From Mantis religiosa (lineage: Eukaryota > Arthropoda > Insecta > Mantodea > Mantidae), in assembly GCA_030765055.1 (NCBI GenBank), contig CM060950.1, positions 17,156,966 through 17,220,965 of the forward strand: a stretch of DNA of 64,000 nt. The letters are read 5' to 3'. The position numbers were made by a program, and so were the translations under genes. The notes under the pieces were generated by a model. It was not told where the DNA came from. It worked only from the letters and a program-made list of their open reading frames with translations, and ran no database searches. Positions 1-9,293 of this stretch are shown here, piece by piece (positions within the stretch are counted from its first letter, which is position 1; every line of letters begins with the position of its first letter).

Positions 1-245
1 TAATACTCATCACTTACTTGTTTATATTTATGAGAGACTAGTTTCAAAGACATTCGCCTCCATTTTCAATCTCTTTCCAACTGGTTGGAAAGCAGTTGGA
101 AAGAGATTGAAAATGGAGGCGAATGTCTTTGAAACTAGTCTCTCATAAATATAAACAAGTAAGTGACGAGTATTAATAAACCAACTACAAATAGTTTCTG
201 AGATTAATTTTGACGTCACTGTTACTAAATTCCTCCAAACACATA
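1..245. mobile_element. PLE family F1 3'-end hairpin, cut by window start
   Basis: Two inverted copies of the 3' end of Penelope-like element family F1 meet at about 84-92. The right arm reads through a hammerhead-like motif at about 98-152 and ends in the family's terminal motif with TGACGTCACTG (about 212-222). No protein is encoded; the apparent small ORF is an artefact of the palindrome. The left end of the insertion is outside the window, so no target-site duplication can be checked. The same terminal sequence recurs at 28.6-30.6, 37.2, 49.8-51.7, 55.0 and 59.5-60.0 kb, which defines the family. Confidence 0.75.
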
Positions 246-412
246 TAGTTTATATTTATTTGCTTTTTCTACTTTAAGACTTTTGTTGGATCCTGTATCT
301 GTTACAGTTTTTAGTCTTATGTAACTTTGTATATTTATCTTTGTATCTTGAACTGACGTGTCCTATAACATATGTATTATGTTCCAAAGGATGAAATAAA
401 TACAATACAATA
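246..412 (+). repeat. Probable LINE 3' tail
   Basis: AT-rich sequence ending in GGATGAAATAAATACAAT and a short (ATACA)n run, a form common at the 3' ends of CR1/Jockey-type non-LTR retrotransposons. No coding sequence remains. The call rests only on this tail. Confidence 0.4.
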
Positions 413-969
413 CTTAAATTCCACACATTGTAAGTTCTCTGCTAAATTTAGTGACGTATGTCATCTAATATTTTTTATTCCTTGTAACATTAGGCACTTA
501 CTTCTTTAATGCCATTATAAAGTATATTACCATGTAGAGGTAATGCAACAAAAGCTTACCAGCCGGAACTGCGCAAAACTTTGGTACTATTCAGACAAAA
601 TCAGGTTGCCCTGCTCTCAATTAAAGGCCTCATGGTTTAGCACTTCCCAATCTTGATTTTAAGGAAGGTATGATAGCTTACTAACATGTCCTAAACCAAT
701 AAATAAAATGTCACCTATCAAAGCACAAAATATAGCACAAAACAATAGATCTGCTCAGTAATATACTCATTCATCGCAATATGCGTACCTCAAAACGTTG
801 GATATTGAGGCCCGTAAAACGTACATGTCCTGAAACAGGCATAACGGTATGCACTGTACAAAAATAGTGGTCTGCTGAGGCTAAAGCAGCAGTATTAAAA
901 CAACACTGTTGGTGAGTTTATGCTTTCAGCATTGTACATGCAATTTTTCAGCAAAAAATAATTATTGGT
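413..969. other. Intronic or upstream stretch, no gene seen
   Basis: No long ORF, tRNA-like box or clear repeat boundary was recognised. AT-rich host intron or old unrecognised repeat. Confidence 0.4.
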
Positions 970-983
970 TGATTTTAAATGAT

Positions 984-1353
984 CTGTAAAAGATTCCGGG
1001 CTGTAAGGCTGTGGTCCACTGGGTTTCATCTCTCTCCCAGATGTTTTGCTTACAACTGCGGCAAGCATCATCGGTGGAATAGTAAAGTCCTCCTTGTACT
1101 CTTCATAGCTACTGAACAGTAAGGACTACAAGCAGAAAATTTTGAAACTTTTAGATTCGAATACATACAAGAAACTCCAGAAAGACAAACAGCTACGAAA
1201 AGTACAAGGAGGACTTTTCTATGCCACCGATGATGCTTGCCGCAGTTGTAAGTGAAACGTCTGGGAGAGAGATGAAACCCAGTGGACCACGGCCTTACAG
1301 CCCGGAATCTTCTACAGAACAAAATGCCGGCCGTGAAAGCCTACCTTTGTTAA
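984..1353. mobile_element. Inverted-repeat insertion, 370 bp, 14-bp target duplication
   Basis: TGATTTTAAATGAT occurs at 970-983 and again at 1354-1367, flanking an insertion whose ends are inverted: about 986-1110 pairs with about 1199-1318. The right arm carries CCGATGATG followed by a short stem and GAAAC, like a hammerhead core with U4 changed to C. This matches the form of the PLE-type insertions elsewhere in the window. No enzyme is encoded, so it would be a non-autonomous or truncated copy. Confidence 0.65.
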
Positions 1354-1491
1354 TGATTTTAAATGATTTTTTAAGCACTAAGCTGTCACCACCCTCAGAA
1401 CTGGCAGATTTAAATCTGATTTCTTGGTTAGTTGTCCGGGCATTTAAATGTGATGTGATTGAGTTAAATAGTAACTAAAATTATACAATGA

Positions 1492-1682
1492 GTTGACTGA
1501 GACACTCTGTATTTCCATACCACAAATTTTCTTTCAACGCGTTTCGCGCTCCACTTGAAGGCATCAAGAAATTGTCAACTGACTAGACAATTACTTGATA
1601 ATGCCTTCAATTGGAGGCGAAACACGTTGAAAGAAAATTTGTGGTATGGAAGTACAGATTGTCTCAGTCAACTTATTGTATA
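1492..1682. mobile_element. PLE-like hairpin with hammerhead-like core
   Basis: Arms at about 1492-1587 and 1592-1682 are inverted copies. The right arm contains core TTGATAA, a 6-bp stem II (GCCTTC/GGAGGC), GAAAC, a 2-nt loop and GTT. Core positions 3 and 8 are U and A instead of C and G, the same double change seen in family F1. The duplication was not resolved by eye. Confidence 0.55.
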
Positions 1683-1829
1683 ATGTTAATTATTACATTA
1701 CTTCACAGTGTTAATTCCAATTTAAAGTTTTCAAATTAGCATTAAAGTGTATTATAAAGTTATTTTAGCATTTCTGCCATAGAGTCTTGTGTTACCTTAT
1801 CTGTCCATTAGCATACACAGCTGCTTTGC

Positions 1830-2069
1830 ACCCGCCTCGGTAGCGTGGTGGTAGCATGTCTGCCTCACGTTCAAGAGGTCCCGAGTTCAAATCTCGGTCA
1901 GGGTGAGCTACCTGGATAAGGTTTTTCCAGGGTTTTCCCTTATCCTTAAAGACGAATGTCGGGTAACTATAAGCTCTATGGATCCCGGGCTCATTTGAGC
2001 ATCATTTCACCCATTCCATTCGTCTGATATGACTTAACGTTGGAGGACATAAATTACACACAAAAAAAA
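1830..2069 (+). mobile_element. tRNA-derived SINE, family S1
   Basis: The body starts with a tRNA-like head: an A-box-like TAGCGTGGTGG near 1841 and a B-box-like GAGTTCAAATCTC near 1882. It ends ACGTTGGAGGACATAAAT plus an A-rich tail. CTGCTTTGC flanks it at 1821-1829 and 2070-2078, a 9-bp target-site duplication. Other copies are at 11148-11396 (+), 47115-47353 (+) and about 52750-52973 (-). It would be transcribed by RNA polymerase III and depend on LINE enzymes. Confidence 0.85.
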
Positions 2070-2220
2070 CTGCTTTGCCATTCAGGTCAGTTGATAATTG
2101 GTTCACCCACTAACTTTTTTATACATATTGGTTCTCTCCTTGAAGGTTGTGAGCAGTAAGTTATTTTAATCTAATACATTATGCTATCTTGTACCAAGTG
2201 ACACAATGGGCATTAAGTAT

Positions 2221-2402
2221 TAAGGCTTTGCAGGTGATCAGCCTAGTTAGGTTTATAAAGGTTGAGCTTTCAGCCATTATATAGATTCTGAAGTAGGCCA
2301 TGAAGTATAGAATGGCCAAAGCTTGACCTTCATAAATCTGACATGGTTGATCACCTGCAAAGTGTTGATTAATAACACTCGCCATGAAAGCTTCAAGTAT
2401 GT
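2221..2402. mobile_element. Short mobile hairpin, family P5, 182 bp
   Basis: CATTAAGTAT at 2211-2220 and 2403-2412 is a 10-bp target duplication. Inside, about 2225-2262 and about 2327-2362 are inverted arms; the + arm is preceded by CTGAAG (about 2289) and a GGCCAT/ATGGCC stem, then AAAGCTT, resembling a hammerhead. The right end matches that of the 43182-43383 insertion, so the two define a family. It is too short to encode anything. Confidence 0.65.
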
Positions 2403-2412
2403 CATTAAGTAT

Positions 2413-2611
2413 GGTGTTTTTTTTTCCTCAAAACTGAAGCAAAGGGGTAAAATGCATAAAAAAAATCAATGGTCTGACAAGTCCATCTCCATTGTTTTTC
2501 TTTTAGGGTTAAAACAGAATTAACAGAAGGATGATTTGAAATATTCTCTATTTCAAGTAGCATACTTTAAATGTCTGATTATTAAGTAATTGAAGTATTA
2601 TTTCATTACAG
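2413..2611. other. Intron sequence before exon
   Basis: No gene content. The 3' end, TTTCATTACAG, is a good splice acceptor for the exon starting at 2612. Confidence 0.5.
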
Positions 2612-2820
2612 CTCATTGGATGCATAGGCATAGTGCTATGGTCTGTGCTGGATCGATCACATCCCTGGTCCATGTATCTGCAGTTTGCAGTTTATGCTGT
2701 TGGAGTGTATAGTTCTCGGCTCTGGACAGCATTCCTCTCCATATCTCTCCTCTTCTTGCAGTGCCGCAGTCTTTGCTTTGTGCTCAAAATTCAGCCCTTC
2801 TTCATTGTTCTTGGATGGGG
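2612..2820 (+). CDS. GPR155: GPR155-like protein, exon encoding membrane segments
   Basis: 209-nt internal exon with acceptor TTTCATTACAG and donor GGGG|GTAATT, entering in phase 0 and leaving 2 nt over. It starts LIGCIGIVLWSVLDRSHPW and ends in an FFIVLGWG motif. Two or three hydrophobic helices are visible, typical of the membrane-spanning half of GPR155 (in mammals LYCHOS, a lysosomal cholesterol sensor acting on mTORC1). The open frame runs on cleanly into the exon at 12519. The identity comes from the terminal DEP exon and the shared architecture; this exon alone would not prove it. Earlier exons lie upstream of the window. Confidence 0.8.
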
Positions 2821-3299
2821 GTAATTAATGTTATAGTTATTACATTTTCATTTGTGTACTACTTGTGTTTTAATTTCATAAACTGTTAATGTATGCATCC
2901 ATAGAGTTTCAGGAATATTCATATTGTTCATATATTTTACTAGATGTAATACCACATTGAATTTGTTCCTCGTAAGGATTTTGAAACAGAAGCGCTTTTA
3001 TTTAATGACTGTTACTTTTTAGGAAAACAGCGGTTTCTCTCTGTTTACAATTGTCTCAAAGTTATTTTAGGGAAAGAATTGAAATAATGCAGTTTTAAAA
3101 TTCTACTTCAGTAATAAAATTAAGAAGTTATTTCTATCGAGAAACATGTACTCTTTTGAGTTTTGTTGACCAAACTTTAGTTCATCAGACATGTTCCTTT
3201 GAAACCATTTAGGTGAATACCATAGCATGCTTCCCAATTATGTATAGTATCATTAATTCCCAAATCTATTTTATCTTCCAAGCCCACAAACAAACAAAA
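2821..3299. other. Intron sequence, nothing recognised
   Basis: AT-rich, no ORF and no clear repeat. The donor site is at 2821. Confidence 0.4.
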
Positions 3300-3784
3300 T
3301 CCTAGTCAAGTAGTAAATCTGTCCACTGAAACTTTCTCACACGCGGAAAGAGTGTTCTTAAACAAAGGGTTAAGAACATCCATAGATTTCTGTGATAACA
3401 TAGAAGGTTGCGTAGTTGACATTGGAGTAGCTACTAAGGGTCTCAATACTGAGGAGAAATCAGCAATTAGAAGCAAATGTGGGAAGATCTCAGAAAAAAA
3501 TAGAAAGGGAAAGCAGTAAACCCAAACCATACGGGAAAATACTTAAATCACTAAATCAAAAAGATGTCTACACAAAAGCAGACAAAGGAGATAAGATGGT
3601 CATCATGAAAAAACAAGCACATTTCTAGAGTGAAGATTTATTGACAAGTGAAGAATTCCAGGAAATAAAGTCTGATCCTTTAAATAAGTGTGTAAAACAG
3701 TTAAATGAAACAATCAAGGATACAATGTGCTCGCTTAAATTGGTACCTGGAGACACAAAATCTCATTTCACCATCACAAGCAAC
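3300..3784 (+). pseudogene. PLE family F2 reverse transcriptase, N-terminal fragment
   Basis: Broken reading frames give an RT-upstream region typical of Penelope-like elements: a LNKGL motif near the start and, near 3570-3600, KADKGDKMVIM, the basic stretch that precedes the PLE RT fingers. Several stops and frameshifts are present. The element is interrupted by a LINE at 3785-6839 and resumes at 6846 with the YGLPKIHK segment, which belongs next in PLE proteins. Confidence 0.65.
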
Positions 3785-4547
3785 TTTTAGAAAACATCGG
3801 TCCACAATTCAACAGATAGCTACATTAAGCCAAGACATCAAAGATAATTTAGATAAATGAAGATCAGTAGTTGCTGTTTATGTTGACTTGAAAAATGCAT
3901 ATGACACTCTACCTCGATTAAAACTATTACAGAAAATGATAAAAATTGGAGTAGAAAACAAAATGTTAAAATGATTTTATAATTTTCTTATTCAAAGATT
4001 CTGCACAACTACCTTTGATAATTCTACATCAAAATCAAAACAAACACATAGAGTAGTACCCCAAGGATCTGTGTCAAGTACTACTTTATTTAATATTATG
4101 ATAAATGACTTACCACAAAAACTAAACAAAATAGAGAATGTTAAATGCGCCATGTATGCAGATGACATAGTAATTTGGACATCAGTTAGTAACAAAGAAC
4201 TGAATAAGCTACCACAACAGATGAACAAGGCATTGGAAGAACTATATAACTGGTAGATAGAGGCAACATGAAAAATTCAATGCCATGGCCGGGATTTGAA
4301 CCACGCATCTCCTGGTTTCCGTCCAGGTGGAGAAATGATTAATTTCCATCAATTAACTAAAATAATAAGAGTTAAATGATTAAGCCTGGGACTCAAGTAC
4401 TTACGATAGTAAGTCGCCACAAACGGTGTATCTCGGTTAGTAGAGCCCCTAGTGTTCTACCGGGGAAATATACGAGTCAACTGGAAAATTTAATGTCTGG
4501 ACAGCACGTTGGCCATGGTAGCTCAAAGGTTAAGAGCGACTGGACGG

Positions 4548-4791
4548 GTGGCTGCGCCATGGCTCAGTGGTTAGACCACTTGGCTCTCACCAAGGCGGCC
4601 CGGGTTTGATCCCAGGCGACCGCAAAGTGAGATTTGTGGTGGACAACATGGCGCTGGGGCGGGTTTTCTCCGGGATCTCCGGTTTCCCCCGCCATCTCAT
4701 TCCACCGGTGCTCCATTTTCATCTCATGTATCATCAGTGTCACCGCCTGTGGTGCCATATGTAGTAAAAGCGGGCGTTAAACACTACACAC
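4548..4791 (+). mobile_element. tRNA-derived SINE, family S2, inside the tRNA-like unit
   Basis: AGCGACTGGACGG occurs at 4535-4547 and 4792-4804, a 13-bp duplication. The SINE has an A-box-like TGGCTCAGTGG near 4560 and a B-box-like GGTTTGATCCC near 4603, and ends in a CACTACACACA tail. Unlike S1, its body is GC-rich. It interrupts the anticodon arm of the first tRNA-like copy, so that copy cannot fold. Confidence 0.85.
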
Positions 4792-5083
4792 AGCGACTGG
4801 ACGGAAACCAGGAGATCCATGGTTCAAATCCCGGCCATGGCATTGAATTTTTCATGTGGCCTCTATCTATCAAATGCCTTAGCCTATATACGGCTAGTGT
4901 GGAGAAATGATTAATTTCCATCAATTAACTAAAATAATAAGAGTTAAATGATTAAGCCTGGGACTCAAGTACTTACGATAGTAAGTCGCCACAAACGGTG
5001 TATCTCGGATGCGAGAGCCCCTAGGGTTCTACTGGGGAAATATACGAGTCAACTGGAAAATTTAATGTCTGGACGGCGCGTTG

Positions 5084-5156
5084 GCCATGGTAGCTCAAAG
5101 GTTAAGAGCGATTGGACGGAAACTAGGAGATCCGTGGTTCAAATCCCGGCCATGGC
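5084..5156 (+). repeat. tRNA-like cloverleaf in unit 2
   Basis: 73 nt, the length of a tRNA without CCA. The acceptor stem pairs GCCATGG with CCATGGC (7 bp) and the D stem pairs GCTC with GAGC. The A box (TAGCTCAAAGG) and B box (GGTTCAAATCC) are present. The anticodon stem is partly lost in this copy (TTGG/CTAG) but was CTGG/CCAG in the sister unit, with a 7-nt loop. Position 33 is not U and the T stem pairs poorly, so I do not call it a decoding tRNA. It more likely serves as a Pol III promoter or RNA structure of the mobile unit. Confidence 0.7.
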
Positions 5157-5675
5157 ATTGAATTTTTCATGTTGCCTCTATCTATCAAATGCCTTAGCCT
5201 ATATACGGCTAGTGTGGAGAAATGATTAATTTCCATCAATTAACTAAAATATATAACTGGTGTTCAGATAACGAAATGACTGTGAACTTATCCAAAACAA
5301 AATACCAAGTGTTCAAACTTTGCCACACAAAACCGCTTATCAAAATGACACTAAATGGTGAGCAACTAACAGAAACAGAAAATTATAAATATCTAGGCAT
5401 AACACTCGATTCTAAATTATCTCGGAAAACCCACATTAATGAAACCATAGAAAAGACCACTCAGAGATTAACAACACTCAAAAGACTAGCTGACAGCAAA
5501 TGGGGGTCCTCTGTCAATACACTCAACGCCACCTATAAAAGTTACATCAAACCAGCACTCTATGGAAGCGAGGTGATACTTACAGCAAGTCAAAGCAAAC
5601 TAGCACAACTTGAAACATTACAGAACCAAGCACTCAGACTAATAATGGGAGCAGTCAAATCAACCAATTACTGCA

Positions 5676-6488
5676 ATGCAAATTGCTACAAATAACTTGC
5701 CAATTAAATATGAAATGGAAAAACAGAATCTCCTCCTAAATGAAAAACTACAAAGGCTCCCCTTTAATACTCACTGGAAGAACTACAAAAGCAGAGAAAG
5801 GACCTTAAAAACACAAGAAGGATTTATGCAGAAAGCCTATAACCTACAGAGAAAATACAATCTTGAAGACACAAACAAAATTGAACATCTCCCACTTCCA
5901 ATGTGCCCTCTATCACAACCTAAAATAAATAGCAGAGTAAACCTTCTGCAAAATATAGAGTCAAAAAGGGATGTAAGTGCAGAAACACTTAAAATGCTAG
6001 CTCTAGAAACAATAGAAACTTATTATCCACAAGACTCATGGCTACACATATACACAGACGGCTCCCTATTTTACAAAGAAAGTAATGCTGGAGCAGGAAT
6101 ACATAGTAAAATATTCAATTTTTACATCTGTTTGGGCACACTAGCAACCCACTATGATGGAGAATTAGAAGCAATCAACACCGCGCTGAAACAACTCTTC
6201 AACCATGTGAACTCTTTCTCTAAAGCAGTGATTTTAAGCGATTCTAAATCAGCACTTCAAGCTCTATCCTCACTGTACCCTAACAACAATAGAATACTTG
6301 AAATGTACAGTTCATTACGAATACTACAAGGTCTAAAAAAAGAAATACACTTCCAGTGGATTCCATCCCACTGTGGAATTACAGGCAATGAAATAGCAAG
6401 ATTCCCTGGCAAAAAAAGGAACACAAATAAAACAAAGCTGCCAACAAAAAACCTCATTCCACACATCAAAACTACATATAAACAATAG
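5676..6488 (+). pseudogene. LINE RNase H domain and linker
   Basis: Open for 270 codons. After a linker the protein reads WLHIYTDGSLFYKESNAGAG (first Asp of the RNase H DEDD set), then HYDGELEAINTAL (the Glu), ILSDSKSALQAL (second Asp) and IPSHCGITGNEIA (last His/Asn region; the usual final Asp after NEIA is lost in a shifted frame). The frame overlaps the preceding RT by one shift near 5690. The downstream segment 6634-6834 (HLHRINIFESPTCTLCRDPN) is the Cys-rich tail of the same LINE. Confidence 0.8.
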
Positions 6489-6845
6489 AATCAACTTATT
6501 CTGGAAAGAAGAATGCAAAGAAAAAAGTACCAACAAGCAATGGAAAATTCTACAAGGAAGTAAAAATCCCATCCCAGACTATCCAAGAAGCAGTGCTGTT
6601 GCCATCTTCCGACTGACTACTGGCCATGACTCTTTGGCCGCTCATCTACATAGGATTAATATTTTTGAATCCCCGACCTGCACACTGTGTAGGGACCCAA
6701 ACTCATTGATGGACGGAGATCATCTGCTCCAGTGTAGTGCCCTGACAAAAACAGATGGAGAACTGACAGCACACACAACTAGTCACACGTTATTGGGAGG
6801 TCAGAAGGAAAATGGAAATTCTCCAACTCCATGAGCATTAGCAAC

Positions 6846-7545
6846 CAACCAGGATAGAATGATAATCCCAAAAGAAATAAAACAAAGTTTGAAACTGGAC
6901 AACACTACAGTAGCTAACATATATGGATTACCCAAAATTCATAAAACAGGAAATAAAATACACCCAATCATTATAAACATAAACACACCCTGCTACAAAC
7001 TGTCCAAATGGCTAAACAAGAAATTTAAGGACCTACCAAAATTTGAAAGGCACAATATTAAAAATTTGTTGGAATTCATCAAAAAAACTAAACACCTAGA
7101 ATTTTCTCCCACTGACAGAATGGTATATTTTGATGTAATCTCTTTGTTCCCAAGTGTGCAAGAGACAAACTCATGGAGTACATGCAAATATGGCTTTAAA
7201 CTAATCAGAAAACATACAAAACTAGAATTTGGCATATATAGGAAGGAAACACACAGAAAAGTTTATAAAATCAGATGGATACAACCCAAGACAATACAAC
7301 TATGCTGTTATCAACAGTTTAACTTACAGACTGGTTAATGTCCTCTTAAACAAGATGGAATATATCAAAGTGTACAATCATATAATTCACATTGCAGAAT
7401 ACAATGATTTCAGTGCTGAACTGGTCAAAAAGAAAATTGATAAATTCAAAAGACAACAGAGATGCTGATAAATAACTACTCTTTCCTCAGTCAGTAATAA
7501 AACATCATACAGAAAATTTACATGAGATGAACAAGGAATACAATG
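6846..7545 (+). pseudogene. PLE family F2, RT core fragment with internal deletion
   Basis: Continues the element broken at 3784. Visible are ANIYGLPKIHKTGNKIHPII (RT1 region of PLEs) and FDVISLFPSVQ, then a jump past the YVDD region to LEFGIYRKETH and SDGYNPRQYNYAVINSL, the conserved block after the RT palm. The GIY-YIG domain is absent. Frameshifts near 7160 and 7260. The 41051-42026 copy has the same sequence for the last part and supplies the missing 3' end. Confidence 0.7.
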
Positions 7546-7759
7546 CAGCATATCAGACAGCTAGCAACATCTGTTGGCAGAAGCTATGGGCAGGGCAAAA
7601 GCCAACCTGTGGAGAGCAGAGGAACCCTATGTATAACCAAAACATATGCATGCAATAAATAAATAAAGGATGAGAGAAATGATATCAACCGGAAAGTAGA
7701 TAACGTTGTAGATTTCCTACAAAATAAACTAGAAAAAATAATTTAACAAATATAAGAAA
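7546..7759. other. Short spacer before PLE F3 palindrome
   Basis: No gene. It ends in AAATATAAGAAA (7748-7759), one copy of the F3 target duplication. Confidence 0.5.
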
Positions 7760-7848
7760 TTACTTTCTTGGAAGTGTTGAAAACAGTGTTGTTATGATAA
7801 AATTAACTTTAAAGAGAGTCGATTAAAGACACTAGACAACACTTACTT

Positions 7849-8739
7849 TTAAATTTTTCCGGAACTAGTTTCAGAGGCTTTGCCTCTATCATCGGCCGGC
7901 TCTCGACTGATTCTCGTTGGTGTAGCTGACGATACCTTGTCACAGGTCTCCTCTGGTGGCGGCTCAAGGAACTTGCTGAACAAATCCTTCTGGGGGATGT
8001 CGAAATTGAATACTTTGTTCCTATTTTTTGAAATGAAGATTTGTTCCCATGTGGATAGTTCTTGTTTTCCTGATGTATGTTTCAGTAGTTTTGGTTCTGG
8101 ATTTATGTTGTGGTTTTTTTCCCAAAAATGTGTGGCAACTGCTGATTTTTCTAATTGTTTATATTTTATGTTTCTAAAGTGTTCCTTTGCTCTTGTTTCT
8201 AAATTTCTTTTTGTTTTTCCAATATAAATTTGACTACAGTCATTGCATTCAATTTGATATATACCAGATTTTTTGTTTGATAGAATAGCATCTTTGATGT
8301 TTGAGCAAATTAGGTTTTTTAAGGAGAAATGGTTGACTGGTGCTAGTTGAATATTTTGTTTTTTGAAGACTTTTTTGAATTTATCATAGGCCCATGGATG
8401 GTAAGTGAATTTTTTGAAAATCATATTAGTTTCTGTAGATGAGAGAGTTGTGGTTTCCTTTAGTAGCTTCTTCTTTTTTGCTAAGCTCACTTTTTTGTCC
8501 ACTAATGATTTGGGAAAGTTATTTTTTTGTGCTATTTCAATTATTTTGTTGTATTCTGTTTTGTATTCTTCTGCTGTGAGAGGGATGTTTACCAGTCTGT
8601 GTGCTAAACTATTGAAGATTGCCTGTTTGTGGGATCTTGGGTTGTAGCCATTAGCTTTTATGTAGTTGTCTGTCTGTGTTGGTTTTCTGTAAATGCCAAA
8701 GTTTAGTCTGTTTTTATTCCTCATTATTTTTAGATCCAA
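7849..8739 (-). CDS. PLE F3 C-terminal RT and GIY-YIG endonuclease, left arm
   Basis: 296 codons open, entered from further upstream (RT start missing). Order: FLDLKIMRNKNRLNFGIYRK just after the RT palm, YNPRSHKQAIFNSLAHRLVN, then from about residue 155 the endonuclease: SGIYQIECNDCSQIYIGKTK (GIY and YIG halves with a Cys pair between) followed by RNLETRAKEHFRNI (catalytic Arg) and a conserved HFWEKNH. The end is rich in E/S/T. It differs from the right arm at one residue (Leu vs Pro in DAI-SNKKSG). The endonuclease would nick target DNA for priming. Without the RT core this copy cannot move alone. Confidence 0.8.
   Translation of the reverse strand: MDLKIMRNKNRLNFGIYRKPTQTDNYIKANGYNPRSHKQAIFNSLAHRLVNIPLTAEEYKTEYNKIIEIAQKNNFPKSLVDKKVSLAKKKKLLKETTTLSSTETNMIFKKFTYHPWAYDKFKKVFKKQNIQLAPVNHFSLKNLICSNIKDAILSNKKSGIYQIECNDCSQIYIGKTKRNLETRAKEHFRNIKYKQLEKSAVATHFWEKNHNINPEPKLLKHTSGKQELSTWEQIFISKNRNKVFNFDIPQKDLFSKFLEPPPEETCDKVSSATPTRISREPADDRGKASETSSGKI
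7858..7900 (-). ncRNA. Hammerhead-like ribozyme motif, F3 left arm
   Basis: Read on the minus strand: stem I CCGG (pairs CCGG after the cleavage site), core CCGATGA (7889-7895), a 6-bp stem II AGAGGC/GCCTCT with AAA loop, GAAAC, a 2-nt loop and GTT. The only core departure is U4 to C. An identical copy lies in the right arm at about 10133-10175 on the + strand. It overlaps the stop-codon region of the PLE ORF. Confidence 0.65.
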
Positions 8740-9293
8740 AAATGGTAAATGCTCGTCTTTTTCTATTTCTACAGTGAATTTGATGCTTTTTTCTTGGATA
8801 TTTAAAAGTTTTAGTGCATCACTGATGTGTTTTTTTGGATTTTATGTAGTTGTCTGTCTGTGTTGGTTTTCTGTAAATGCCAAAGTTTAGTCTGTTTTTA
8901 TTCCTCATTATTTTTAGATCCAAAAATGGTAAATGCTCGTCTTTTTCTATTTCTACAGTGAATTTGATGCTTTTTTCTTGGATATTTAAAAGTTTTAGTG
9001 CATCACTGAAAAAAAAAAACACATCAGTGATGCACTAAAACTTTTAAATATCCAAGAAAAAAGCATCAAATTCACTGTAGAAATAGAAAAAGACGAGCAT
9101 TTACCATTTTTGGATCTAAAAATAATGAGGAATAAAAACAGACTAAACTTTGGCATTTACAGAAAACCAACACAGACAGACAACTACATAAAATCCAAAA
9201 AAACACATCAGTGATGCACTAAAACTTTTAAATATCCAAGAAAAAAGCATCAAATTCACTGTAGAAATAGAAAAAGACGAGCATTTACCATTT

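Larger units (their letters stand above)
4255..5249 (+). mobile_element. tRNA-like tandem element (two 315-bp units after an inverted partial copy)
   Basis: The insertion is flanked by TATATAACTGGT (4243-4254, 5250-5261). It opens with an inverted part of the tRNA-like region (about 4260-4327), followed by direct units starting at 4329, 4901 and 5216 (the last only 34 nt). Unit length is 315 bp once the nested SINE is removed. Each unit carries three small hairpins (ACTTAC/GTAAGT; a CTC/GAG-type stem; CCCC/GGGG), then a 73-nt tRNA-like cloverleaf, then an AT-rich tail ending GGCTAGTGT. It encodes no protein. A related 319-bp tandem lies at 38456-39373. Confidence 0.75.
3789..5695 (+). pseudogene. 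LINE reverse transcriptase, split by an insertion
   Basis: Before the insertion, frames read VYVDLKNAYDTLPRLKLLQ, then VVPQGSVSSTTLFNIMINDL and CAMYADDIVIW, which are RT motifs A, B and C (catalytic YADD). Stops at about 3858 and 3973 already break the frame. After the insertion the frame resumes at YNWCSDNEMTVNLSKTKYQV (about 5258-5317), the usual sequence after the YADD region, and runs to 5695. The TATATAACTGGT duplication at 4243-4254 and 5250-5261 marks the break. Not functional. Confidence 0.8.
3785..6839 (+). mobile_element. 5'-truncated LINE with RNase H, inserted in PLE F2
   Basis: AGCAAC at 3779-3784 and 6840-6845 is a plausible 6-bp target duplication. The element begins inside the RT (KHRSTIQQI), passes the palm motif MYADDIVIW near 4150, the thumb and an RNase H domain, and ends with a Cys/His-rich segment at 6634-6834. 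RT plus RNase H points to the I/R1/LOA/Ingi side of non-LTR elements; the clade was not settled. A 995-bp tRNA-like element splits the RT thumb at 4255-5249. Confidence 0.75.

Noticed and set aside
1221..1478. 85-codon frame as a small host gene
   Set aside because: It crosses the end of an inverted-repeat insertion and its target duplication, so it is not a host reading frame.
5084..5156. Functional tRNA gene
   Set aside because: The cloverleaf is good but U33 is missing, the T stem pairs poorly and every copy sits in the same repeat unit, so it is a tRNA-like part of a mobile element.
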